Source of the DNA: Citroniella saccharovorans
Lineage (GTDB): Bacteria > Bacillota > Clostridia > Tissierellales > Peptoniphilaceae
Direction: 5' to 3'
DNA: 64,000 nucleotides
NCBI RefSeq assembly: GCF_035481615.1
Contig: NZ_JAYKOT010000001.1
Location: 403,825-467,824, forward strand
Below, one piece after another: positions 16,604 to 27,700 of the stretch; the stretch's first letter is position 1; each line of letters begins with the position of its first letter. The notes below the pieces were generated by a model. It did not search any database. It was not told where the DNA came from and was given only the letters and a program-made list of their open reading frames with translations. Position numbers and translations under genes: made by a program.

Positions 16604-17086
16604 ATGAAAAAAAATATACTTTTAGTTTTTTTACTAACTATTGGTTTACTAGCTTCTTGCAACAAAGAAGATAAAACCATAGACAAAAAAACTAATGAAG
16701 AGGTTACAGCTTCTTCCCAGTCGGAAAAAGACCATGTAAGCGAAGAGGTCTATCTTGAGAATATTAAATCTTTTGAAAAAGTTTCTATGAAAGATATTAA
16801 TAGTAAAAAAGATAGCGAAAACTTTTATCTTTACATGGGAAGGGAAACTTGTCCATACTGTAGAGACATTTCAGCGGTATTGAAAGAAATAAAAGAAGAA
16901 AAAAATTTAAAAATTTATTACATTGATACATCTGAAGATGATGAGGAGCTTGATAAATTTATTAAAGATACTTCTTTAGAGTATATACCAGCTTTCTATA
17001 GTAACAAGGACGGGGTTCTCAATAAGTTAGAGGTTAATAGTCCTTACTTAAAAGAAGATATCCTTAAACTTATTGAGAATAATTAA
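16604..17086 (+). CDS. Thioredoxin-like lipoprotein (bacteriocin transport accessory-like)
   Basis: A 160-residue exported protein. Signal peptide with lipobox LLASC (lipidated cysteine at residue 19), a charged linker, then a thioredoxin fold with the redox motif ETCPYCRD near residues 83-90 and the cis-proline region LEYIPAFY. It probably acts on disulfides outside the membrane. The strong promoter and position just before oppA suggest cotranscription or functional association with peptide uptake, but there is no proof. Confidence 0.75.
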   Translation: MKKNILLVFLLTIGLLASCNKEDKTIDKKTNEEVTASSQSEKDHVSEEVYLENIKSFEKVSMKDINSKKDSENFYLYMGRETCPYCRDISAVLKEIKEEKNLKIYYIDTSEDDEELDKFIKDTSLEYIPAFYSNKDGVLNKLEVNSPYLKEDILKLIENN

Positions 17087-17138
17087 TTGGTATATGATTT
17101 AATCATATAAAACATATTTTAAAGGGGGAAACAAAAAA

Positions 17139-19229
17139 ATGAATAAGAAAAAAGTTATAGCTTTGCTACTTGCATTTGCTATGATGATTCCTGTTTTCTT
17201 AACTGCCTGCAATAAGGAAACCGATAAGAAACCAGATGATAAGCAAACTACAACTAACACAGAAAACACTGATGATACAGCTAACAATGGAGAAGAAACT
17301 CCAGATGGCGAAGATAATAAAGAAGTTGATCCTTCTCAAATGAAGATTTCTAAGCTTGATGAACTTAACGTAGCTTCTGCAACCCAAGTTGCAACTTATG
17401 ACTATGTACTTTCATCAAAAACTTCTGACCATGAAATCAATGCTAACTTAGTTGACGGCTTACTAGAAACAGATACTAATGGTAAATTAAAACCTTGTCT
17501 TGCAGAAAGCTATGAGTCAAACGAAGACAAAACTGTTTGGACATTTAAAATTAGACAAGGTGTAAATTGGGTAGATGCTGATGAAAACGAAGAAGGCACT
17601 TTAACAGCTGAAGACTTCGTAACAGGCGTTAGACATGGTGCTGAATTTAAATCTGAAACATCTTGGTTACTACAAGATATTATCAAAGGATATTCAGATT
17701 ATTTAAAATCTGACTTCTCAGATGAAGAATGGGAAAAAGTTGGAGTTAAAGCTCTTAGTGAAGATACACTTGAATTTACTCTTGAAAAACCAACACCTTT
17801 CTTCCCTTCAATGACTACTTATACAGTTTTATATCCAATTAGTAGAAATTTCCTTGAAGGAAAAGGCCCTGGATGTGCATTAGGATCTCCTGACCCTGAA
17901 AATTGTTCATTTGGTGCTCTTCAAAATGATGCTATCCTATACAATGGTGGATACATTATGGAAGAAAATACTGCAAAATCAAGAATCGTTATGAAAGCTA
18001 ACCCTTCATACTGGGATAAAGACAATGTATTCTTAAAGAAAGTAACTTATATATATGATGATGGTTCAGACCCATATTCAGTAATTAAAGGATTTGAAAG
18101 TGGTCTTTATCCTCAAGCTGCTTTAAGTGCTACTTGGGAAGACTATGATAAATATCTAGACAAATATAAAGATTACGCTTACTTCAACCTTCCAAATGCG
18201 TATGCTTTCGGAATTGTATTTAACTTTAATAGACAAACCTTTGATGAAACAAATTATGCTAGTGATGAAGAAGCTAGAGAAAACACTCACAAGGCTATTT
18301 TAAGTGAAAACTTTAGAAAAGCTTTAAGAGCAGCTTATGATGCTAAGGCAGCTCTAGCAGTTACTGCTCCAGAAGCTCTTGCAGCAGAAACTCTAAGAAA
18401 TGTTAACAACTTCCCAGAAGCTGGTAACCTATCAGATGGAACAACATACTACGAAAATGTTTCTAAGCAATATGAAGAAATGACAGGCGAAAAAGTTGAC
18501 CTAAACGATGGACAAGATCCATGGTTATCAAAAGAAAAGGCTCTAGAATTTATAGCTAAAGCTGAAGAAGAAGGAATTAAATTCCCAGTTAAACTAGATA
18601 TGTTAGTTCTTCAAACATCAGACTCTCTTGTTAAAAAAGGTCAATCTATGAAAAAATCTATCGAAGAAAATACTGATGGAAAAATCATAATTGAACTTGT
18701 TATGAGAGATAAAGATACTGTTGAAAGTATAGCTTATAGAAATGGTGACCCAGCTAAAGCTGACTATGATATTTCAACATTCACTGGATGGGGACCTGAC
18801 TATGCTGACCCTAAATCTTTCGTAGATATTTATTCAGCTACTACAGGTAACTATATGATAAATTGTGGTCTTGGAACTGAAGATGAAGAAGGTAATGTAG
18901 AAGATCAAGACATTAAAGAACAAGTTGGAATAATGGAATATGAAAAATACTATAGAGAAGCAGATAAAGAAACTTCTGATATGGACAAGAGATATACACT
19001 ATTTGCTAAAGCAGATGCTTGTCTAATCAAACATGCTTTCTATATCCCAACATCTCAACAAACAAGAGGACAAGTAGTATCTCACTACGTTCCATTCTCT
19101 CAACTATACTCTCCTTGGGGAGCATCTCAATTAAAATTCAAGTCACTTCAACTTCAAGAAAATATAGTTACAGCTGAAGAAAGACAAGCTGCATACGAAA
19201 AATTTGAAGAAGCAAAGAAAGCAAATTAA
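17139..19229 (+). CDS. oppA: Oligopeptide ABC transporter substrate-binding lipoprotein (OppA/AmiA-like)
   Basis: A 696-residue member of solute-binding protein family 5. Signal peptide with lipobox LTAC, a Thr/Asp/Glu-rich linker (residues 27-65), then the binding fold starting at VASATQVATYDYVLSS and including VWTFKIRQGVNWVDAD. The length is close to AmiA/OppA of streptococci (about 650). It captures peptides and delivers them to the membrane complex encoded downstream. AAAGGGGGAAA precedes the ATG. A terminator after the gene lets the binding protein be made in excess over the permease. Confidence 0.92.
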   Translation: MNKKKVIALLLAFAMMIPVFLTACNKETDKKPDDKQTTTNTENTDDTANNGEETPDGEDNKEVDPSQMKISKLDELNVASATQVATYDYVLSSKTSDHEINANLVDGLLETDTNGKLKPCLAESYESNEDKTVWTFKIRQGVNWVDADENEEGTLTAEDFVTGVRHGAEFKSETSWLLQDIIKGYSDYLKSDFSDEEWEKVGVKALSEDTLEFTLEKPTPFFPSMTTYTVLYPISRNFLEGKGPGCALGSPDPENCSFGALQNDAILYNGGYIMEENTAKSRIVMKANPSYWDKDNVFLKKVTYIYDDGSDPYSVIKGFESGLYPQAALSATWEDYDKYLDKYKDYAYFNLPNAYAFGIVFNFNRQTFDETNYASDEEARENTHKAILSENFRKALRAAYDAKAALAVTAPEALAAETLRNVNNFPEAGNLSDGTTYYENVSKQYEEMTGEKVDLNDGQDPWLSKEKALEFIAKAEEEGIKFPVKLDMLVLQTSDSLVKKGQSMKKSIEENTDGKIIIELVMRDKDTVESIAYRNGDPAKADYDISTFTGWGPDYADPKSFVDIYSATTGNYMINCGLGTEDEEGNVEDQDIKEQVGIMEYEKYYREADKETSDMDKRYTLFAKADACLIKHAFYIPTSQQTRGQVVSHYVPFSQLYSPWGASQLKFKSLQLQENIVTAEERQAAYEKFEEAKKAN

Positions 19230-19241
19230 TTAGATTAACAA

Positions 19242-19276
19242 AAGGGGTTGGGTTGAAACCCAACCCCTTATTTTTT
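19242..19276 (+). terminator. Intra-operon terminator after oppA
   Basis: AAGGGGTTGGGTT/AACCCAACCCCTT is a stable GC-rich stem with a very small loop, followed by a T-rich tract. It lies between oppA and oppB and probably lowers expression of the permease and ATPase genes relative to the binding protein. Confidence 0.85.
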
Positions 19277-19298
19277 AATATTTATGGGGGCATAGACG

Positions 19299-20783
19299 GT
19301 GAAAAAATATATATTAACCAGATTAGTAAAATCAATTATTTCGATTTTAATAGTTGTTTCCATAGTTGTAATAATGGTTTATAAACTTGTACCTATTTCA
19401 AAAGTTTTTGAAAATGATGATGCTTATAGAAAATTAAAGGCTAATCAAAAAGATGTATATAGCTGGACAAAGCTAAAACAATTAGGCTATCTTGATTATT
19501 ACAATATGGCGGAAATGGCTCAAAAATATTCAGAAAATCCTAAAGAAGCAGTAGAAATTGGTTCTGAAGAAAATAAAAGATTACTTAGCGAAATGGAAAA
19601 AAAGGGCTATACTGTAAAAACATTAGACAAAAATGATAAGTTAAGAGGTTCTGTAGTAGCTATCAAATACTACAATAGCCTAGAGTTAATTGGTGGATTT
19701 TTCAAGAGATTAATAAGCGTTGACAATAAAAATGCTATTCAAGATGAAAATAATCCAGATATGGAAAGAAAATACTATTGGGGAAAAACTCAAAATGGAC
19801 TTGTTGCTCTTCAATGTGAAGGCTGTAAATTTAAAAATCAACTATATTTTAATGGTAGTTTCCCATTTATACACCAAAATAAATTTAGATTAAATTTTGG
19901 TGAATCTTTCCCTATGCACAAAGGTATCATGACTCTTGATGTTATTGGCAAAGGGCAAGGATCTGCTAAAAAAATTGATCAAAAATTCCCAACAGGTTAT
20001 GAGGGAAAAGAAGCTGACAATCAATATTCAAGACAGTATAAATACAAGCTTACAAAAGCTGAAGAGAAAAAATATGGAGATAATTACGCGGATGTAGAAA
20101 AGAGATTCGATTCTCCATCTATGATAGGTACTTCATATTTATTTGGTATATGCTCACTTATCCTAACATATTTATTTGCACTACCATTTGGGGTTGCAAT
20201 GGCAAGAAATAAGGGGAAATTTATAGATAAACTTGGAATTGTTTATATTAACCTTTTAATTGCTGTACCATCTTTGGCATTTATTTTCTTTATGAAATAT
20301 TTGGGTAATAACATTGGACTTCCAGATAAATTTGCTCAATTGGGATTTGGTGATATAAGATCATATATTTTGCCAATTGTTATATTAGCACTTTTATCAA
20401 CTCCATCTCTAATGATGTGGATAAGACGTTATATGGTAGACCAACAAAATGCAGATTATGTAAAATTTGCTAAAGCTAAAGGTTTAACTAAAAGAGAAAT
20501 TTCTAAAAATCATATCTTAAAGAATGCTATTATTCCAATTGTAAATGGTATTCCAGGTTCTATTATTTTAGCAATTTCTGGAGCCGTAATAACTGAGTCT
20601 ATATTTGCTATTCCTGGAATGGGTAAAATGCTTCCAGACTCTATTAAGGCTGCTAACAACAACATGGTAATTACTTTAACATTTATTTTTACAACACTAT
20701 CCGTTTTCTCTGTATTCTTAGGAGACTTACTTATGACTAAAGTTGATCCAAGAATCTCATTAAATGTAAAGGAAGGAGAATAA
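19299..20783 (+). CDS. oppB: Oligopeptide ABC transporter permease (OppB/AmiC-like)
   Basis: A 494-residue permease starting at GTG with GGGGG upstream. The first helix (residues 12-32) is followed by an unusually large external domain of about 240 residues containing a CEGC pair, then five helices with the binding-protein-dependent transport signature (KAKGLTKREISKNHILKNA). Ordinary OppB is about 310 residues; pneumococcal AmiC is about 500 and has a similar insert, so this is the AmiC type. Confidence 0.9.
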   Translation: MKKYILTRLVKSIISILIVVSIVVIMVYKLVPISKVFENDDAYRKLKANQKDVYSWTKLKQLGYLDYYNMAEMAQKYSENPKEAVEIGSEENKRLLSEMEKKGYTVKTLDKNDKLRGSVVAIKYYNSLELIGGFFKRLISVDNKNAIQDENNPDMERKYYWGKTQNGLVALQCEGCKFKNQLYFNGSFPFIHQNKFRLNFGESFPMHKGIMTLDVIGKGQGSAKKIDQKFPTGYEGKEADNQYSRQYKYKLTKAEEKKYGDNYADVEKRFDSPSMIGTSYLFGICSLILTYLFALPFGVAMARNKGKFIDKLGIVYINLLIAVPSLAFIFFMKYLGNNIGLPDKFAQLGFGDIRSYILPIVILALLSTPSLMMWIRRYMVDQQNADYVKFAKAKGLTKREISKNHILKNAIIPIVNGIPGSIILAISGAVITESIFAIPGMGKMLPDSIKAANNNMVITLTFIFTTLSVFSVFLGDLLMTKVDPRISLNVKEGE

Positions 20784-20784
20784 T

Positions 20785-21720
20785 ATGACTGAAAAGAATA
20801 TTCCAAGCGATCTATTCGTTCCTTATAAAGTTGATGATAGTGAATCAGAAAAAATTGCAGCACCAAAATATTCTTATTGGGGAAGTGTATTTAAAAGATT
20901 TTTCTCATCAAAAACAGCTATTATCATGCTCATAGTATTCTCTTTTGTAGTTGTTATGAGTATTGTTCACCCGATTATTTCTGGATACAATCACATGAAC
21001 ATAGCAAATATCAATGATAAATCTAAATGGTTTTTAAGACCTAGCCTTGCCCATCCTTTTGGTACAGATGATGTTGGTAGAGATCTTTTCTCACTTGTAT
21101 GGTCAGGGGCAAGAACTTCTCTATTTATTGCTTTTACAGCTACAGTTATTGAAATTGTAATTGGAGTAATTGTAGGTATGTTCTGGGGCTTTTCTAAAAA
21201 AGTGGACGTTGTTATGATTGAAGTTTATAACATCATAGCAAATGTTCCTTTTACCTTAATAGTTATGGTATTATCTTTTGCACTTGGTGCAGGGGTTTGG
21301 CAGCTAATTTTTGCCCTATCTTGTACAAACTGGATTTTTACAGCTTATTTCATTCGTGTCCAAGTAATGATAATTAGAGATAGAGAATACAATTTAGCTT
21401 CAAAAAACTTAGGTTCATCTACCTCTAAAATTATTAAGAATAATATTTTACCATATTTGATTTCTGTACTTGTAACAATAATTTCAAGAGACGTTCCAAG
21501 TTTTATTTCTTACGAAGTATTCCTTGGATATATAGGTGTAGGTTTAACTGAAGAAGTTGCATCATTAGGTAGAGTTGTTCAACAATCTTCTAAGTTCATG
21601 CAATCAGCTCCTTATCTATTTGTAATTCCTGTATTTGTAACAGCACTTATATCAGTTTCTTTATATATAGTAGGTCAAACTCTAGCTGATGCGAGTGACC
21701 CTAGAAACCACATGATATAG
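20785..21720 (+). CDS. oppC: Oligopeptide ABC transporter permease (OppC/AmiD-like)
   Basis: A 311-residue second permease with an N-terminal cytoplasmic segment, a first helix (TAIIMLIVFSFVVVMSIV), the typical PFGTDDVGRDLFS loop and five further helices. The EAA-loop region (NLASKNLGSSTSKII) contacts the ATPases. It starts 1 base after oppB. With oppB it makes the peptide channel. Confidence 0.93.
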   Translation: MTEKNIPSDLFVPYKVDDSESEKIAAPKYSYWGSVFKRFFSSKTAIIMLIVFSFVVVMSIVHPIISGYNHMNIANINDKSKWFLRPSLAHPFGTDDVGRDLFSLVWSGARTSLFIAFTATVIEIVIGVIVGMFWGFSKKVDVVMIEVYNIIANVPFTLIVMVLSFALGAGVWQLIFALSCTNWIFTAYFIRVQVMIIRDREYNLASKNLGSSTSKIIKNNILPYLISVLVTIISRDVPSFISYEVFLGYIGVGLTEEVASLGRVVQQSSKFMQSAPYLFVIPVFVTALISVSLYIVGQTLADASDPRNHMI

Positions 21721-21730
21721 GAGGAAAATT

Positions 21731-22864
21731 ATGGTAGATAATAAAAAAAATAATAGTCAAGTTGTCAATCCATTCTCTGAAAATCATGCAGAAATAGGTT
21801 CAGACACAATACTTGCTGTTAGAGACTTAGTAGTAAAATTTAAAGTTAGGGATAGAGAGCTTACAGCCATTAGAAATATTTCAATGGATTTCAAAAAGGG
21901 AAAAGTTGTTGCAATAGTTGGAGAATCAGGTTCAGGTAAATCTGTATTTACTAAGACTTTTACTGGAATGCTTGAAATAAATGGTAGGGTTGATCAAGGT
22001 GAAATTTGGTTTGAAGGAAAGGATATAGCTAAGTATAAAACTGATAAAGAATGGCTTGATATTCGCGGAAATAAAATTGCTACAATTTTCCAAGACCCTA
22101 TGACATCTTTAAACCCAGTTAGAACTATTGGATATCAAATATCTGAAGTTATTGTAAAGCATCAAAAGAAATCAAAACAAGAAGCTAAGCAATTAGCTAT
22201 AGAATTAATGACTCGTGTTGGTATTCCTGAAGCAGAAAAAAGATATGACGAATATCCATTTATGTATTCAGGTGGTATGAGACAAAGAATAGTTATAGCA
22301 ATAGCACTTGCTTGTAGACCAAAGATTCTTATTTGTGATGAGCCAACTACTGCTCTTGATGTAACTATTCAAGCTCAAATTATTGCTCTTATTAAGGAGC
22401 TTTCTGAAGAATATGATTTTACAACAATATATATTACACATGACCTTGGCGTAGTTGCCAATGTTGCTGATATTGTAGCTGTAATGTATGCTGGTCAAAT
22501 TATAGAATATGGAGAAATAGAAGAGGTATTCTATGATCCAAGACACCCATATACATGGGGACTACTTTCATCTCTTCCACAATTAGGAGAAAAAGATGAA
22601 GATTTATTTGCAATAAAGGGTACACCTCCATCACTATTCCAAGAAATAAAGGGAGATGCATTTGCTCAAAGAAGTGAGTACTCTTTGAAAGTTGATTTTG
22701 AATATGAACCGCCAATGTTTAAGGTAACTGATACGCACTATGCAAAAACTTGGCTCTTAGATGAAAGAGCACCAAAATTTGAAAAACCAAGGGCTATTCA
22801 AAATCTTCATGAAAAGATGGTAGCTCTTACATCTAAAGGAGGAATCTACAGTGACAGATCCTAA
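21731..22864 (+). CDS. oppD: Oligopeptide ABC transporter ATPase (OppD/AmiE-like)
   Basis: A 377-residue ATPase. Walker [11 protein letters not shown]-loop [10 protein letters not shown], signature YSGGMRQR, Walker [13 protein letters not shown] and switch histidine ITHDLGVV are all intact. The C-terminal extension is the oligopeptide/dipeptide-transporter type, but the usual cluster of cysteines in that region is not evident. AGGAGG ribosome site. Pairs with the ATPase encoded next. Confidence 0.93.
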   Translation: MVDNKKNNSQVVNPFSENHAEIGSDTILAVRDLVVKFKVRDRELTAIRNISMDFKKGKVVAIVGESGSGKSVFTKTFTGMLEINGRVDQGEIWFEGKDIAKYKTDKEWLDIRGNKIATIFQDPMTSLNPVRTIGYQISEVIVKHQKKSKQEAKQLAIELMTRVGIPEAEKRYDEYPFMYSGGMRQRIVIAIALACRPKILICDEPTTALDVTIQAQIIALIKELSEEYDFTTIYITHDLGVVANVADIVAVMYAGQIIEYGEIEEVFYDPRHPYTWGLLSSLPQLGEKDEDLFAIKGTPPSLFQEIKGDAFAQRSEYSLKVDFEYEPPMFKVTDTHYAKTWLLDERAPKFEKPRAIQNLHEKMVALTSKGGIYSDRS

Positions 22865-24062
22865 GAAGAAACTTAATAAAAAAACAGTAGAGAATTATGA
22901 AGGTGGAAATATTAAAGATCCTGCAATTAAAGGTGATTCTTCAGTTCAATCACCAAAAACTAGAACTGATATTCCACTAACTAATATTGAAAATGATCCA
23001 AATAAGGATATTATTAATAATACAACTGTTGTAAAAGAAGATCATAATAAAGAGAGTGATGAAGTCTTTACCGATTATTATAAAGATAAAGAAGTATTAC
23101 TTGAAGTTAAAAATCTTGATGTTACTTTTACTAACGGAAAGAGAAAATTTAGGGCAATTAAAGATGTAAGTTTTAAGATTTTTAAGGGTGAAACATTTTC
23201 TCTAGTTGGAGAATCAGGATCTGGAAAAACTACAATAGGTAGAGCTATTATAAGACTTAACCAAACAAGTAATGGAGAAATTATCTTCAAGGGTAAGAAA
23301 ATTAATGGCAAAATGACAAAAGAAGATGAGCATGAACTTGTAAGACACATGCAAATGATATTCCAAGACCCTGCTGCATCTCTTAATGAAAGAGCTAATA
23401 TTGACTATTGTATAGGCGAAGGTATTGATAACTTTAAACTTTATGCTAATATGGAAGAAAGAGAAGAAAAAGTAAATAAAGTTCTTGAACAAGTAGGACT
23501 TCTTCCTGAACATAAATCAAGATACCCACATGAGTTCTCTGGTGGACAAAGACAAAGAGTTGGGATAGCTAGAGCTATCGTTATGGAACCAGATTTTATA
23601 ATTGCTGATGAACCAATTTCAGCACTTGATGTATCAATTCGTGCACAAGTTCTAAACCTTTTAAACAAATTCCAAGAAGAAAGAGGTTTAACTTATTTAT
23701 TTATTGCCTATGACCTTTCTGTAGTTAGATATTTCTCAGATAGAATTGCAGTTATTCACCATGGACAAATTGTAGAAATAGCTGAAACAGATGAGCTTTT
23801 TGCTTATCCACTTCATTCATACACAAGAAGCTTATTACAATCTGTACCTATTCCTGATCCAAGGATTGAAAAGGCTAAGAAAGTAATAAAATATGTTGAA
23901 GAAAGACCAATTGATGCAGAAGGTATTGCATTAAGGGAAATAGTTCCTGGACACTTTGTATTCTCAACAGAAGCTGACGTTAATTTCTATAGAGAAAAAC
24001 GTGAGAAGATGAAAATGGATAGAGAAAGTGTAAAAAAAGACCTATCAAACCTTAACAAATAG
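22851..24062 (+). CDS. oppF: Oligopeptide ABC transporter ATPase (OppF/AmiF-like)
   Basis: A 403-residue ATPase starting at GTG with AAAGGAGG upstream; overlaps oppD by 14 bases. An 80-residue Asn/Lys/Asp-rich tail precedes the ATPase core. Walker [11 protein letters not shown]-loop [10 protein letters not shown], signature FSGGQRQR and Walker [13 protein letters not shown] are normal, but the switch-histidine position reads FIAYDLSVV: Tyr (Y287, codon TAT at 23709-23711) instead of His. This may weaken one of the two ATP sites of the heterodimer. A C-terminal OppF extension is present. Confidence 0.92.
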   Translation: MTDPKKKLNKKTVENYEGGNIKDPAIKGDSSVQSPKTRTDIPLTNIENDPNKDIINNTTVVKEDHNKESDEVFTDYYKDKEVLLEVKNLDVTFTNGKRKFRAIKDVSFKIFKGETFSLVGESGSGKTTIGRAIIRLNQTSNGEIIFKGKKINGKMTKEDEHELVRHMQMIFQDPAASLNERANIDYCIGEGIDNFKLYANMEEREEKVNKVLEQVGLLPEHKSRYPHEFSGGQRQRVGIARAIVMEPDFIIADEPISALDVSIRAQVLNLLNKFQEERGLTYLFIAYDLSVVRYFSDRIAVIHHGQIVEIAETDELFAYPLHSYTRSLLQSVPIPDPRIEKAKKVIKYVEERPIDAEGIALREIVPGHFVFSTEADVNFYREKREKMKMDRESVKKDLSNLNK

Positions 24063-24079
24063 TTTTAAAAAGATTTTTT

Positions 24080-24104
24080 AGCCCCATTTATGATGGGGCT
24101 TTTA
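24080..24104 (+). terminator. Rho-independent terminator after oppF
   Basis: AGCCCCAT/ATGGGGCT stem (24080-24100, 5-base loop) followed by TTTT. Ends the oligopeptide transporter operon. Confidence 0.85.
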
Positions 24105-24133
24105 ATTTACTAGTCAAGGGAAAAGAGGAAAAA

Positions 24134-24496
24134 TTGAAGATAAATAAGGAAAAAATTAAAAAATATTTAAATAAAAATTTTCTAATGTATATATTAATGA
24201 TAATAGGCATATTCTTTTTACTTCCACTATTATTTGATAGTGAATTCGATGAAATTTTACTTACAATAATATTTCCGCTTACAGTAGCAATCCTTTCATT
24301 TTCATACTCCTTTAAATTTGGAAGAAATTTTTTAATAAATTTATTTATTGTAATTTTTGCATACCTAGATACTATTATTTTTTTTAATGAAACAGCGAGA
24401 GTTTATGTTTATATATATTTAGTAATTAGTCTAATAGGTATGATATTTGGAAAGATAGAAAAAAATATTGTAGATAGATATAAGAAAAAGAATTAG
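24134..24496 (+). CDS. Hypothetical membrane protein, four TM helices
   Basis: A 120-residue protein predicted from a TTG start with GAGG upstream. After a lysine-rich start it has four hydrophobic segments: MYILMIIGIFFLLPLLF, ILLTIIFPLTVAILSF, FLINLFIVIFAYLDTIIF and VYIYLVISLIGMIFG. The end is basic. No family is recognised. It stands alone between two terminators. Confidence 0.6.
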   Translation: MKINKEKIKKYLNKNFLMYILMIIGIFFLLPLLFDSEFDEILLTIIFPLTVAILSFSYSFKFGRNFLINLFIVIFAYLDTIIFFNETARVYVYIYLVISLIGMIFGKIEKNIVDRYKKKN

Positions 24497-24530
24497 TCAT
24501 TATTTGTTTTTATTTTTTAATAGTTTATTT

Positions 24531-24578
24531 AAAGCTCTAAGAATAGGCTTATTTATTAAGCGACTTAGGGCTTTTATA
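24531..24578 (+). terminator. Rho-independent terminator
   Basis: AAAGCTCTAAG/CTTAGGGCTTT form an 11-bp stem with one G-T pair, a 22-base loop containing a smaller GCTTA/TAAGC hairpin, then T-rich sequence. Ends the preceding small membrane protein gene. The rest of the gap up to 24711 is AT-rich, with TATAAT at 24667-24672 as a likely -10 for the next gene. Confidence 0.65.
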
Positions 24579-24711
24579 TTTAAGTTACAAAAATTTAAGT
24601 AATAAACCTTAAAATTAGGGTAAGTATATTATGAATTATTTCTCAAAAAAATTTAGAAACTTGTGATATAATATATAGAGATTTATTAATGTAAAATTGA
24701 AAGGGGAAAAA

Positions 24712-27700
24712 ATGATTTTAAATTTAGGACTGGATATAGGTTCAACCACAGTTAAAATCGTGGGACTTGATGAAAATGATGAAATTATTTTTAAGGACTA
24801 TACTAGACATAAATCTGATGTTATACAAACATGTAAAGATGTTTTAAACAAATTTTATAATATATATCCCGATATAGATATTAGAATAATGGTTACTGGA
24901 TCAGGAGCCATGGTTTTATCAAAGACTTTTTCTGTAGAATTTGTACAAGAAGTTGTAGCTCAAAGTTATGCGATTAAAAGATATTTAAAAGACACAGATG
25001 TTTCTATTGAGCTTGGTGGGGAAGACTCTAAAATTACTTATCTATCTGGCCAAGTTGAACAAAGAATGAATTCAATTTGTGCCGGCGGAACTGGATCTTT
25101 TATTGATCAAATGGCTTCTCTTATGGATACTGATGCTCTTGGACTTAATGAGCTTGCAAAGGATCATACAAAAATTTTTCCTATTGCTTCTAGATGTGGA
25201 GTTTTTGCTAAGACTGATGTTCAGGCTCTATTAAATGATGGCGCTTCAAAGAGCGATATTGCTGCATCTGTTTTTCAATCTGTTGTTAATCAAACAATTT
25301 CAAATTTGGCTTGTGGCAGACCCATTAAAGGTAATATTGCCTTAATTGGTGGGCCACTACATTTTTTGTCAGAACTTAGAGAAAGGTTTAAAGAAACACT
25401 AAATGGTGATGCCAAGGATTTTTTTGTACCAGAAGATGGTCAAATCTTTGTTTGCAAGGGAGCGGCTCTTGCAAGTAAGGAAACAAAGCCTATTAGCTTT
25501 AAATCACTTGTCCAAAAATTTAATTCAGATATAGATATTAAATACGAGGAGTCTAACACTCTAGAACCTTTATTTAAGGATGAAGATGAAAGGAAAGATT
25601 TTTATGATTTCCACAACAAGAGAGGTGTTTTATATGCTGATTTAGATAGCTATGAAGGGAATGCATATCTCGGCATTGATGCAGGATCTACTACTTCTAA
25701 AATAGTACTTCTTTCAGAGAATGAAGAAATTCTATACACTCATTATGCTAATAATCAAGGGAAACCACTTGAACTTTTAATTAGCGTCCTACTGGATCTT
25801 TATGAAAAAGTAGATGGTAGAGTCAAGATTAAGTCTTCAGGTATTACTGGATATGGAGAGGATTTTATAAGGGCTGCAATAGGTGTAGATTATGGAGAAG
25901 TTGAGACAATTGCACACTATAGGGCAAGTAAAAAATTTATTGATGATGTAAGTTTTATTATAGATATTGGCGGTCAGGACATGAAGGCTATGCACATTTC
26001 TGATGGCGTTATCGACTCTATTCAGCTAAATGAAGCCTGTTCATCTGGATGCGGATCTTTTATTGAAACTTTTGCTAAAAGTTTGGGAATGGATGCTGAA
26101 ACTTTTCAAAAGAAGGCACTTGAATCTAAAAACCCAGTGGATCTTGGATCTAGATGTACTGTATTTATGAATTCTAAGGTTAAGGAGGCTCAAAAAGAGG
26201 GTCATAGTGTAGAAGATATAGCGGCAGGCCTTTGCTATTCAGTTATTAAGAATGCTCTTCAAAAAGTAATAAAACTTAAAGATCCTAAAAAACTTGGGGA
26301 CAAGGTAATTTGCCAAGGTGGTACATTTTACGGGGATGGAGTTTTAAGAGCCTTTGAAAAAGTCTCTGGAGTTCGTCCTATAAGGCCTTCAATAGCCGGC
26401 TTAATGGGTGCATATGGTATGGCTCTTATAGCCAAAGAAAAATCACCATCAAAATCAACTCTTTTTAACAAGGAGGAGTTAGAAAAGTTTACCTATACTC
26501 AAAAATCTGGAAGATGCGGATTGTGTGAAAATAATTGTAAGTTAAATATAAATATATTTTCTAATGGTAAAAGATATATTTCAGGTAATAGGTGTGAAAG
26601 AGGTGCCGGCTTAAGAACAGAAAATAGCAAATTACCAAATCTCTTTGAATACAAGTATGATAGATTATTTTCTTATGAATCTTTAGAAAAGAGTAAAGCT
26701 TTTAGGGGCGAGGTAGGAATTCCAAGAGCCTTAAATATTTATGAAAACTATCCTCTATGGCACGGCTTTTTTACAGAACTAGGTTTTAGAGTTGTTCTTT
26801 CAGATCCTTCTTCTAGAGAAATTTATGAAAAAGGTATTTCTTCTATTATTTCAGAAACAGCTTGTTATCCTGCTAAAATTTCTCATGGTCACATAGAAAA
26901 CTTAGTTGAAAAGGGTGTAAAGTTTATCTTTTATCCATCTATTTTTTATGAGGAAAAAGAGTATTCAAGTTCTCAAAATAATTTAAATTGCCCTGTTGTA
27001 GCTGGATACCCTGAAGTTATAAGAAATAATGTTGACTCAATTGAAGAAAATGATGTTAAATTTTTAAATCCATTTATATCTCTTAATAATCAAAAGGCCT
27101 TAGTTAAAAGGCTTTATGAAGAGCTTAAAGACTTTAATATTCCTAAAAAAGAAATTGAGGCAGGTCTTAGAAAGGGCTTTGAAGAGTTAGAAAATTATAG
27201 GAAAGATGTTTATAAAAAGGGAGATCAGGCCCTTAAATATATAGAAGAAAATGGTATAAGAGGTATTGTTCTTGCTGGTAGACCCTATCATATTGATAGA
27301 GAAATTAACCATGGGATTCCTAAATTAATTAATTCTTTAGGTTTTGCTGTGCTTTCAGAAGATTCAATTGCAAGAAAGACTGATGTAAAGGGAGAATTAA
27401 GGGTTTTAGACCAATGGGTTTACCACTCAAGACTTTATAGGGCTGCTGAGTTTGTTGGTAAAAATAAAAATCTAGAGATGGTTCAATTAAATTCATTTGG
27501 ATGCGGTATAGATGCGGTTACTACTGACCAAGTTAATGAAATCCTAAAAAGTTATGGAAAAATTTATACCGTTTTAAAAATTGATGAAATTTCAAACTTA
27601 GGAGCTGTAAAAATAAGGTTAAGATCTTTAAAAGAAGCAGTTGAAAATAGAAAATCTGTAAAAATAGAAGAGTCTTATTCTCCTAAAAAAGTTTCTTTTA

